DNA of 5,640 nucleotides, taken from the NCBI GenBank assembly GCA_946627685.1, contig CAMOVV010000092.1, positions 1-5,640 on the forward strand, in the 5' to 3' direction. The DNA is from an uncultured Bacteroidales bacterium (GTDB lineage Bacteria > Bacteroidota > Bacteroidia > Bacteroidales > UBA932). A program made the translations under genes and the position numbers. The notes beneath the pieces are model-generated. The model was not told the origin of the DNA, made no database searches, and saw only the letters and a program-made list of their open reading frames with translations. This document shows positions 1-4,560 of the stretch, piece after piece; within the stretch, counting starts at the first letter, position 1; each line of letters begins with the position of its first letter.

Positions 1-138
1 ATCCGATTCGTTGTGAATCTCATATGTGAGTTTGCCGCAAAGGAGTTCCCTGATATTATTGCTGTCGTAGGTGCAGGCGATTATTATGCTTCCTTTTATG
101 TCGGTACGGGTAACGGTGTAGATAGCGTTTGTTAACAT
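1..138 (-). CDS. N-terminal part of the replication initiator (runs off the left edge)
   Basis: An ATG at 138-136 opens a frame of 46 codons that is still open at base 1. It starts MLTNAIYTVTRTDIKG and reaches LTYEIHNESD at the edge. Alone it is too short to identify. It is transcribed leftward out of the window, and the gene at the right edge is on the same strand, lacks a start and is open to 5640. If the molecule is circular the two join in frame, making this the amino terminus of a roughly 394-residue initiator. There is no upstream in-frame ATG before the in-frame stop at 168-166, which is also the stop of the preceding gene 27 bases away, so the two genes are probably co-transcribed. 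The start is preceded by an A/C-rich leader with no Shine-Dalgarno. If the window is a piece of a larger molecule, this is the start of an unidentified gene. Confidence 0.65.
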   Translation of the reverse strand, partial: MLTNAIYTVTRTDIKGSIIIACTYDSNNIRELLCGKLTYEIHNESD

Positions 139-165
139 AGTTATGTTTGTTAGTTTGTTATTCTG
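139..165 (-). promoter_or_regulatory. A/C-rich translation leader of the initiator gene
   Basis: The 27 bases between the stop of the 415-residue gene and the ATG at 138 read as repeated AACAAAC-like words on the minus strand and hold no purine-rich Shine-Dalgarno. Unstructured A-rich leaders of this sort are the usual translation start context in Bacteroidota. The short gap suggests translation follows from the upstream gene on one mRNA. Confidence 0.45.
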
Positions 166-1413
166 TTAAAAAGGGTAATCTAAGTTTTCTTCTGTTTCGG
201 CCTCTGGGGTCGAACAGGTCGGCACGATGGCCGTTTTGCTTTGAAGCATCTCGATGAGTTGTTTCGAGTTCTTCTTTATCTGTTTTTCAATTATTTCGTG
301 AATGTCTTTTCCACTGGTTTCGATGAAATTGTTTTTGTAATATGTATAGTTGAATTTTAGTCCGTTTTCTGAATTGTTGCGGGTCATTATGAGGATTCCT
401 TCGTTTTTGTCGTCCCTGTAGTGGAAAGTCATAGTTTCGGGGCTGTCGAGAGGCTGGTTACAGTCTATGATGGCATTCGTAAGGTTCATCGAAGTGCAGA
501 TTTTATATCCCTGGGCCGTGCTTGTGATAGGCTCCATATTCTTCAGGTATGCGGGATGATTGTATTTTATTATGCAATTCCTGAACGCATTGTATTCCAC
601 GAGGATGTCGTAGTATCTGCCAATCAATTTCCTGGCTGTTTCGAGCATCTGGGGTAAGTTCCCGTGCGGGTCTATGGTGCAACCGACCTCTCTTGCGTAT
701 TTTGTGACCATATTGAATGCGCGGTACTCGTGTTGGGTCTTGCTTATTCTGCAGGCCTTCTTTATTGCATAGTCGAGGTGTTCGGGCGCCACGGCCGCCT
801 TGATGGTGCTTATGCCGTTTATGTTACCGTCATATATGGACATTTGGAACCATTTTTCAATGGTCTCAGGTGATGCCGTCGTTATGCCGTACTTTGATTT
901 GAAGCTCTCAATCAGGAGGTCTTCGCGTGTCCTTATCTTCCCTGCAACCAGTTTCTTGATTACGGTTTTATTGATAAGTTCGGGTTGCACTTTCTCATAT
1001 GTTTGTACGCTTGCTCCCGTCGGGAGGTCTATGATGGGCTCGCTGATGTTCTGTGCTCCCAGTTCCTCTGCAAGGATTGTGAACATAACGGAGTCTCTGT
1101 AGTTCTCTCCGCGGAACTTGCCGTTTATAATCGAGAACTTGGATACCCATTCTCCTTTTACGGCATAGTTCGCTCCTAATTTCTTGAGCCCTATATGCCT
1201 GCGTCCTACGAATACATTTTTTCTGTCGTTGTCTATGCGGCAGAGGATATAGTTTTCTACCAGGTCACCCCTGTTGTAGTAATGGGCTAGCACGGCTTTC
1301 GGGAGTTTCTTCAGTTCGTCGAAGGCGATTGGGCTTTTATCGATGTTGTAACGGGTCGTCGTTGTGCCGTTCTCGTCGGTGCCGTAATTGATTTTTTCGG
1401 TGTAGATAGCCAT
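166..1413 (-). CDS. Unrecognised 415-residue plasmid protein with an SSB-like C-terminal tip
   Basis: I do not recognise the family. The protein is soluble-looking, with no signal peptide or membrane segment. The N-terminal 110 residues are rich in beta-forming stretches (LVENYILCRI, KNVFVGRRHIGLKKL, EWVSKFSII). The middle, about residues 150-290, looks mainly helical and basic (LINKTVIKKLVAGKIRTRED, YAIKKACRISKTQHEYRAF), which would suit nucleic-acid binding. The end, after about residue 390, is a disordered acidic tail, TPEAETEENLDYPF. The last residues, Leu-Asp-Tyr-Pro-Phe, match the style of the bacterial SSB C-terminal peptide (acidic, then Pro-Phe-COOH), which docks on replication and repair enzymes. 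It sits between the 267-residue gene (54-base gap) and the initiator (27-base gap), so a role in plasmid replication is likely by context only. The ATG at 1413 is supported by a strongly A-rich leader just upstream. Confidence 0.85.
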   Translation of the reverse strand: MAIYTEKINYGTDENGTTTTRYNIDKSPIAFDELKKLPKAVLAHYYNRGDLVENYILCRIDNDRKNVFVGRRHIGLKKLGANYAVKGEWVSKFSIINGKFRGENYRDSVMFTILAEELGAQNISEPIIDLPTGASVQTYEKVQPELINKTVIKKLVAGKIRTREDLLIESFKSKYGITTASPETIEKWFQMSIYDGNINGISTIKAAVAPEHLDYAIKKACRISKTQHEYRAFNMVTKYAREVGCTIDPHGNLPQMLETARKLIGRYYDILVEYNAFRNCIIKYNHPAYLKNMEPITSTAQGYKICTSMNLTNAIIDCNQPLDSPETMTFHYRDDKNEGILIMTRNNSENGLKFNYTYYKNNFIETSGKDIHEIIEKQIKKNSKQLIEMLQSKTAIVPTCSTPEAETEENLDYPF

Positions 1414-1430
1414 ATTTTTTCTTTTTTTTA
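1414..1430 (-). promoter_or_regulatory. A-tract translation leader of the 415-residue gene
   Basis: On the minus strand the bases just before the ATG at 1413 are almost all A (an 8-A run, G, then a 7-A run). There is no Shine-Dalgarno. A-rich unstructured leaders favour initiation in Bacteroidota, and this one fixes the start choice. Confidence 0.5.
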
Positions 1431-1431
1431 T

Positions 1432-1465
1432 CCCCGGCCTCCGTATGGGGGCCGGGGTTGTTTCT
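1432..1465 (+). terminator. Hairpin plus T-tract, plus-strand terminator inside a minus-strand operon
   Basis: CCCCGGCCTCC (1432-1442) and GGGGGCCGGGG (1447-1457) form an 11-bp stem with a GTAT loop, followed on the plus strand by TTGTTTCTTTTT. The one imperfect pair (T1440/G1449) is a U-G wobble in plus-strand RNA but an A-C clash in minus-strand RNA, and on the minus strand the hairpin is followed by A rather than T. Both facts favour termination of plus-strand, antisense transcripts. In the minus-strand mRNA it would be only a weaker hairpin after the stop of the 267-residue gene, just ahead of the next start. Confidence 0.6.
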
Positions 1466-1467
1466 TT

Positions 1468-2271
1468 TTAGAATGGGAGGTCTGCTTCATCATCTTCGAA
1501 GTCGGGGGTGTCTTCGATTTCCTTTTCCTTTTCCTTTTCCTTTTCCTTGTCAAGCCGTTCGAGTCTGTCGCAGAGGTCCTGGTCCAACTGCTTCGTCAGG
1601 CTGAACAGGAACCATTTCTGAGTAAGGTTTTCGTTCAGTTTCTTGAAAAGGATTACAAGGTCCGCATAGTCGTTGAAATTCTCCCAGCAATCTTCCGCCA
1701 TTGTCCCGGCGTCTTTTACTTCAATCATCTCCATGAATACCTCTTCCCTGCTGTTTCTTGAGGAAATTGTACCACAGATAGGAATGTTGTAACAGTCGCC
1801 GGAGAATCCCATTGTCTCGACCGTGTCGATAATCTTGTTGACTGTTTCGGTAATGCACTTGTGGGCTGTTTCCTGGATTTCATCGTAGATTGTGCGGGCG
1901 TCTTTCCCTTCTACGCTTATCTCTTTTGTCTGCCTGTCAAAGGACTGCTTTGTCTCTGCCTGTATCTTTTTGAACTTTTCTATAAGTTCATCGACGCTTT
2001 CGGGCTGGTCGTTCCTGGCGTAGAAAATCCTTTCGGTCTGGTAGTATTTCGGCATCATCGAGGTGCCGGGGTCTTCGGTCGCCGTTTCCATTTCCTCCCT
2101 TGTGTCGAATTCAAGGATTTCTATGGGGTTGTAGTCTCCGGGCTTGTATCCGAGTTCCTCGGAGTAGATTTTCACCCATGTCTCGGCGTCCCAGCGCTCG
2201 TCTTCGTGGTTTGTCATCGCCTCGTAGGCCTCGTCTCCGTAGAGTACGATTGCTTTGAATTTAGTGCTCAT
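1468..2271 (-). CDS. Unrecognised acidic 267-residue protein with a KE linker and SSB-like C-terminal tip
   Basis: No family recognised. It has no signal peptide or membrane segment and is strongly acidic. Residues 1-60 carry aromatic and acidic patches (FKAIVLYGDEAYEAM, ERWDAETWVKIY). Residues 91-118 (ESVDELIEKFKKIQ and onward) and 200-241 look helical, possibly coiled coil. Residues 242-251 are five exact Lys-Glu units from a 6-base tandem repeat. The protein ends PDFEDDEADLPF, very close to the DDDIPF-type tip of bacterial SSB, placed after a charged flexible tether. It is probably the first gene of an operon with the 415-residue protein and the initiator, since the hairpin after ssb separates it from that gene. 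The ATG at 2271 follows an A/T-rich leader. A DNA-replication accessory or partner-recruiting role is inferred from the tip and context, not from homology. Confidence 0.85.
   Translation of the reverse strand: MSTKFKAIVLYGDEAYEAMTNHEDERWDAETWVKIYSEELGYKPGDYNPIEILEFDTREEMETATEDPGTSMMPKYYQTERIFYARNDQPESVDELIEKFKKIQAETKQSFDRQTKEISVEGKDARTIYDEIQETAHKCITETVNKIIDTVETMGFSGDCYNIPICGTISSRNSREEVFMEMIEVKDAGTMAEDCWENFNDYADLVILFKKLNENLTQKWFLFSLTKQLDQDLCDRLERLDKEKEKEKEKEIEDTPDFEDDEADLPF
1519..1548 (-). repeat. In-frame hexanucleotide tandem repeat, 5 x TTCCTT (5 x Lys-Glu)
   Basis: Five perfect, uninterrupted copies of TTCCTT on the plus strand (AAGGAA on the coding strand) lie exactly in register with codons and encode (Lys-Glu)5. 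Gain or loss of a unit by slippage would change the protein by two residues without breaking the frame, altering the length of the linker before the acidic tip. Confidence 0.95.
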
Positions 2272-2321
2272 TTTAAAAGAGTTTAAAAGTGTGTTCAGGT
2301 GCTAACTTGCGTTAATTTCAT

Positions 2322-2356
2322 CACCCCTGGCGGGGGCTTGTCCCCCAGAGGGGGTG
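2322..2356. repeat. G/C-run hairpin
   Basis: An outer CACCCC (2322-2327) pairs with GGGGTG (2351-2356), and an inner GGGGG (2332-2336) pairs with CCCCC (2342-2346) around a CTTGT loop, with a small internal loop between. It would lie in the 5' leader of the 267-residue gene or mark an REP-like extragenic palindrome. No T-tract follows on either strand, so a terminator is unlikely. Confidence 0.5.
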
Positions 2357-2381
2357 GGAAATTTGCGCAAAGGAAAGCACC

Positions 2382-2406
2382 GGAACTTCTTGCCGGCAAG
2401 GGTTCC
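2382..2406. repeat. Perfect 12-bp palindrome with extended arms
   Basis: CTTGCCGGCAAG (2389-2400) is a perfect palindrome. GGAAC (2382-2386) and GTTCC (2402-2406) extend the symmetry outward. The right arm overlaps the next hairpin, so the two structures compete. A 10-bp perfect palindrome TTTGCGCAAA sits just to the left at 2362-2371. Possible protein-binding sites. Confidence 0.55.
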
Positions 2407-2452
2407 ACAAGAAAATACTACCCCCTTGCGGGGTGGAGATTTTCTTGTGGAA
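2403..2452. repeat. Long 50-nt hairpin with a perfect 14-bp stem
   Basis: TTCCACAAGAAAAT (2403-2416) and ATTTTCTTGTGGAA (2439-2452) are exact inverted repeats. Inside, ACCCC (2420-2424) pairs with GGGGT (2430-2434) around CTTGC. It is the strongest inverted repeat in the window and lacks a T-tract, so it may act as a DNA cruciform, single-strand origin, transfer or recombination site, or a leader structure. Function is not known from sequence. Confidence 0.7.
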
Positions 2453-2633
2453 GGAGCCGGAGGCGACCAGCGCCCTTGCAGGCGAGAATCCCTTACCTGT
2501 CTTGCCGGAGGCTGTATGACTGTTCGTCCGTTTTCTGTTCGGCGTTGCTGTTTTCTGCGCTTGCAGGGTGGGTGTGGGGCTTGCCGGTCACCCTGTTTGT
2601 GTCGGTGTCCTTTGTCCTTCCCCTTTCCTGAAC

Positions 2634-2665
2634 ATAAGGAAAGCCCCTCAGTCTCCTGAAGGGCT
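2634..2665 (-). terminator. Intrinsic terminator of ssb
   Basis: AGCCCCTCAG (2642-2651) and CTGAAGGGCT (2656-2665) form a 10-bp stem with a 4-base loop, 26 bases past the ssb stop, followed on the minus strand by TTTCCTTATG, a modest T-rich tail. The one imperfect pair is G-U in minus-strand RNA but C-A in plus-strand RNA, which supports minus-strand function. It separates ssb from the three-gene operon. Confidence 0.6.
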
Positions 2666-2691
2666 CAGTGTCTGTGGAGAGAGGGGTCCCG

Positions 2692-3069
2692 CTATTCGGC
2701 GGGTACCTCCTCGTTGGCCTCGGCCTCTTCGGAGCTGGGCTCCTCTGCCTCAGGGGTGGGGAACTCGATGTCGAGGACGTGGAGGTCCACCTGGCTGAAC
2801 TTCTTGCCGTCGGGGGCGGTCCAGTTGTTGGGCTTGTCAAAGCCGCTAACGTGAACGAGGGTGCCCTTGGTGAGCTTGTCGAGCGGGAGCTCGCGTTCGT
2901 TCTTGCGTCCGAGGTTGGCGCTCATCACGCAGTTGACAAAGAGGGCTTCCTTGCCGATGTGGCGGATGATGGTGAAGCGTACCATTGCGGTCTTGCCGTC
3001 TTTGGTGAAGGTCTTGGCGTCAGCGATGAGGCGTCCGGTCTTGATGTTGCGATTGTTGGTCTGTTCCAT
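2692..3069 (-). CDS. ssb: Single-stranded DNA-binding protein (OB fold), plasmid-encoded
   Basis: This 125-residue protein is predicted to coat single-stranded DNA during plasmid replication. The OB-fold pattern is readable: GRL at residues 12-14, DGKTAMVRFTI at 24-34 as a core strand, LFVNCVMSA at 43-51, KGTLVHVSGF at 68-77, NNWTAPDGKKFSQVDLHVLD at 81-100. These match SSB landmarks (GRL..., KG..v.V.G, dG...). Residues 104-125 form a short acidic tail ending NEEVPAE. The terminal Asp-x-Pro-Phe tip of typical SSBs is missing, while the two genes next in line do end in such a tip. It is shorter than E. coli SSB (178 residues). It has its own terminator and an A-rich leader at the ATG. A related OB-fold plasmid protein rather than a true SSB is the alternative. 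Confidence 0.85.
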   Translation of the reverse strand: MEQTNNRNIKTGRLIADAKTFTKDGKTAMVRFTIIRHIGKEALFVNCVMSANLGRKNERELPLDKLTKGTLVHVSGFDKPNNWTAPDGKKFSQVDLHVLDIEFPTPEAEEPSSEEAEANEEVPAE

Positions 3070-3100
3070 AATGATTTATTTTTTAGGGTTTAACTTATTT
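3070..3100 (-). promoter_or_regulatory. A/T-rich translation leader of ssb
   Basis: On the minus strand the ATG at 3069 is preceded by CCCTAAAAAATAAATCATT, with no Shine-Dalgarno; this fits Bacteroidota starts. Further upstream a TTGACG (3139-3134, inside the left arm of the 3133-3257 fold) with a TATTGC 20 bases later (3113-3108) is a weak promoter candidate for ssb. Confidence 0.35.
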
Positions 3101-3132
3101 TCCGGGTGCAATACAGGGGACGCACTCCCGCT

Positions 3133-3257
3133 CCGTCAAGGATTCACGACGGAAAATTACCGGAGCTGCAGGGAACCGAAGCGAGGATGAATTTTACCGT
3201 GAACCCAAGGTCGTGAAGACGCGGGCCGTTGGATCCGCGTCGAGCAGTCCTTGACGG
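3133..3257. other. Candidate structured element: three-way junction fold
   Basis: Three exact helices abut without gaps. P1 is CCGTCAAGGA (3133-3142) with TCCTTGACGG (3248-3257). P2 is TTCACGAC (3143-3150) with GTCGTGAA (3210-3217). P3 is GACGCGG (3218-3224) with CCGCGTC (3235-3241). Within the P2 arm, AAAATT (3153-3158) pairs with AATTTT (3190-3195), extendable by ACGG/CCGT at the cost of part of P2. A second GTGAA at 3199-3203 could replace the P2 partner, so alternative folds exist. It lies between ssb and a plus-strand promoter whose -35 is in the right P1 arm. It could be an RNA leader for ssb, a small RNA or a DNA structure at the origin. I cannot name a family. Confidence 0.55.
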
Positions 3258-3282
3258 GCGAAGGAGAAGGGAACTAAATTTG
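3251..3282 (+). promoter_or_regulatory. Plus-strand promoter
   Basis: TTGACG at 3251-3256 is followed after 18 bases by TAAATTTG (3275-3282). The latter matches the Bacteroidota -7 element TAnnTTTG exactly, with TTG about 21 bases upstream as the -33 element; the pair also fits a sigma70-type promoter. Transcription would start near 3289 and run right, away from ssb and toward the origin, through DNA with no credible gene. One or two TAnnTTTG matches are expected by chance in this window, so the spacing of the -33 element is the main support. Confidence 0.5.
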
Positions 3283-3543
3283 TACCCGAAAATACAGTGA
3301 CAAACCCGCCCGAAAAAGAAATCTGGGACAGGCCGACGCGCATCAAGGTTCCGTCGGGCGCCTGCCGACGCTAAGAGTGTAACAGGGCGGTGTCAAGACC
3401 ATTGGACATACGTTTCACCTCCGCCGCATCTTGGCGGGGAGTCATAGGCCCTTTGTCGCGTGATGGGTGCTGACAAGGATAATGCAAGGAGGGCCGTGCC
3501 CGGAACGATAGATGCTCACAGGGCTTCATCCCTCGTGTGCAGC

Positions 3544-3574
3544 GGCGGGACATGGAAGCCCGCGCTGTCCCGCC
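3544..3574. repeat. 9-bp perfect inverted repeat
   Basis: GGCGGGACA (3544-3552) and TGTCCCGCC (3566-3574) form a perfect stem around a 13-base loop. No T-tract follows. Function unknown. Confidence 0.5.
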
Positions 3575-3990
3575 CCGGCAAGGGTCTGCCTTTATGAGGT
3601 GGGCCTGTCTCCCGATAGGGGATTCCCCGCCTGCGGGGCGGACGTGTCACACGGTGGAGGCCGTGGCCCGGGGCAGGGTTCTCCTGCCCTGCGGGGGTTT
3701 CTCTCCGGACGGGAGGCCTGGGGACTGGGATGTATTGAAGAAGGTGAAGGGAAAGGGGAGGGGCTTTGCCGTCGCTATCCTTGAGCATATTCGGGGCGGA
3801 GGGACGGGAGGTGTGAGCGAGGGGGCGGAGTTCCCCGGTCGCCCTCCCTCCCGACTGTTCCCGGGTGCTCATGGTGCGGCGGATCATGCCCGGGGGCTTG
3901 TCGGAATGTCCGTGTGTATCTGAATGTCCCTTTCTCTTTTCACCTTTTTCGCAGAGCAAAGGTGTTTTTCTGTGTCCGGGTGTGGGGTAT

Positions 3991-4029
3991 GGGGCCGGGC
4001 GTCGAGGTGTACGCCTGTCTCCCGGCCCC
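3991..4029. repeat. 9-bp perfect inverted repeat, possible weak plus-strand terminator
   Basis: GGGGCCGGG (3991-3999) and CCCGGCCCC (4021-4029) are exact inverted repeats around a 21-base loop, with GTAT/ATAC extending the pairing beyond a bulge. A T-rich stretch starts about 18 bases downstream on the plus strand (4046-4066). That is too far for a classical terminator, but it could end the plus-strand transcript proposed from 3289. Confidence 0.3.
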
Positions 4030-4071
4030 CGGAGATACTTGGTGAATTTTTGTTTTTGTCCTCTTTCGTCA

Positions 4072-4132
4072 GTGGTACCGTACCCCTGTTCTCTGGTGGT
4101 ACCGTACCTCTTTCCTTGGGTGGTACCGTACC
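4072..4132. repeat. Three palindromic 13-bp repeats at exact 24-base spacing
   Basis: GTGGTACCGTACC occurs at 4072-4084, 4096-4108 and 4120-4132, identical each time and exactly 24 bases apart, with pyrimidine-rich fillers. The core GGTAC-C-GTACC is a symmetric 5-bp inverted repeat around one base, the form of a dimer-binding operator. It lies about 115 bases from the first iteron. It may bind a regulator, a partition protein or the initiator itself in dimer form; no partner can be assigned. Confidence 0.85.
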
Positions 4133-4165
4133 CCTTTTCCGTGACCTTGCGGCACGGCCGTCCTC

Positions 4166-4210
4166 GCGCACGTATATATGCGCACGTACGCATTACTACG
4201 CTTGAAGCGT
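4166..4210. repeat. GCGCACGTA direct repeat and ACGCTT-G-AAGCGT palindrome at the origin edge
   Basis: GCGCACGTA occurs at 4166-4174 and 4180-4188. Ten bases on, ACGCTT (4198-4203) and AAGCGT (4205-4210) form a 13-base palindrome directly beside the AT-rich stretch. Such symmetric sites beside an origin often bind host or plasmid regulators; this is inference. Confidence 0.45.
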
Positions 4211-4246
4211 GTAACTATTTATTTTCTGTTTTATCTATTTAATAAT
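4211..4246. other. AT-rich stretch, likely DNA unwinding element of the origin
   Basis: These 36 bases are about 86 percent A+T, in sharp contrast to the GC-rich DNA to the left, and touch the outermost iteron. In iteron-controlled plasmids an AT-rich segment next to the iterons is where the initiator opens the duplex. I see no clear DnaA box (TTATnCACA) beside it. Confidence 0.55.
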
Positions 4247-4247
4247 G

Positions 4248-4543
4248 GTTACCACTTACTACTGACCGCTTTTTTGCGGATTTCGCTGCCAGAGTTGTCC
4301 CGGTGGGCGTTTTGCCCTTTTCCCGTTGGTTACCACTTACTACTGACCGCTTGCATAAAGTTACCACTTACTACTGACCGTTTTCGTTAAAGTTACCACT
4401 TACTACTGACCGCTGAGGGGTAAAGTTACCACTTACTACTGACCGATTCGTCCAAAGTAACCACTTACTACTGACCGCTCGGCCCAAAGTTACCACTTAC
4501 TACTGACCGCCGGAGGGTTAAAGTTACCACTTACTACTGACCG
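4248..4543. repeat. oriV: Eight 21-bp iterons of the replication origin (oriV)
   Basis: Copies lie at 4248-4268, 4329-4349, 4360-4380, 4392-4412, 4425-4445, 4457-4477, 4489-4509 and 4523-4543. All are identical except one T-to-A change in the sixth. Copies 2-8 start 31, 32, 33, 32, 32 and 34 bases apart, about three helical turns, so they face the same side of the DNA. Copy 1 is 81 bases from copy 2. Copies 3-8 are preceded by AAA, whereas copies 1 and 2 are preceded by TGG-type bases. Each unit is GTTACCAC, TTACTAC, TGACCG, which reads as degenerate tandem heptamers. This is the binding array for the initiator encoded immediately beside it; it is placed after the rep stop codon rather than before the gene, as the array usually is. 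Confidence 0.93.
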
Positions 4544-4560
4544 CTCGCGGTCTGACTGTA

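Larger units (their letters stand above)
2272..2691. other. Gene-free, palindrome-rich spacer between ssb and the 267-residue gene
   Basis: No convincing gene lies in these 420 bases; the open frames crossing it are low-complexity and simply read through inverted repeats. It contains the ssb terminator at its right end, several hairpins and palindromes (2322-2356, 2362-2371, 2382-2406, 2403-2452), three copies of CTTGCCGG (2389, 2501, 2580) and a 9-base direct repeat GCCGGAGGC (2456-2464 and 2504-2512). The promoter of the downstream operon should lie here, but I find no clear TAnnTTTG match on the minus strand. Confidence 0.6.
3283..4071. other. Gene-free GC-rich region with many hairpins
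   Basis: About 790 bases with no supportable gene. Long open frames on both strands are rich in Arg, Pro, Gly and Ser, overlap each other and look like a by-product of high GC. Visible structure includes CCGACG/CGTCGG/CCGACG (3333, 3352, 3365), CCCCGC-CT-GCGGGG (3625-3638), CGTGT-C-ACACG (3643-3653), GGGCAGG/CCTGCCC (3671-3689), and two hairpins listed separately. Its base composition differs from the coding half of the molecule. It may specify a plus-strand non-coding transcript from the promoter at 3251-3282, or be origin-flanking or transfer DNA. Confidence 0.5.

Noticed and set aside
1432..1457. Ordinary terminator ending the 267-residue gene transcript
   Set aside because: On the minus strand the hairpin is followed by a long A-run, not T, and its imperfect pair does not form in minus-strand RNA; the downstream gene also needs the transcript.
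1861..2286. 141-residue plus-strand frame with hydrophobic content
   Set aside because: It is the antisense shadow of the acidic 267-residue gene: acidic codons read backward as Phe, Leu and Val. It has no independent support.
2299..2631. 110-residue plus-strand open frame
   Set aside because: It translates the palindrome cluster and has low-complexity Gly/Arg content with a hydrophobic end. It has no plausible start context and faces against all the genes.
2493..2840. 115-residue minus-strand frame overlapping ssb
   Set aside because: It is the shifted frame of the ssb coding region, Pro/Ser/Thr/Arg-rich, and continues through the ssb terminator.
3516..4193. 225-residue minus-strand open frame
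   Set aside because: Composition is dominated by Arg, Pro, Gly and Thr. It reads through the 24-base repeats (giving repeated YGTT) and hairpins, resembles no family, and overlaps equally long frames on the other strand.
4211..4246. DnaA box in the AT-rich stretch
   Set aside because: The closest word, TTATCTATT, differs from TTATnCACA at key positions, so no DnaA site is claimed.
4248..4543. CRISPR array
   Set aside because: Repeats are 21-24 bases but the gaps are only 10-13 bases, apart from one of 60. The array abuts a replication initiator and an AT-rich element and there are no cas genes, so these are iterons.
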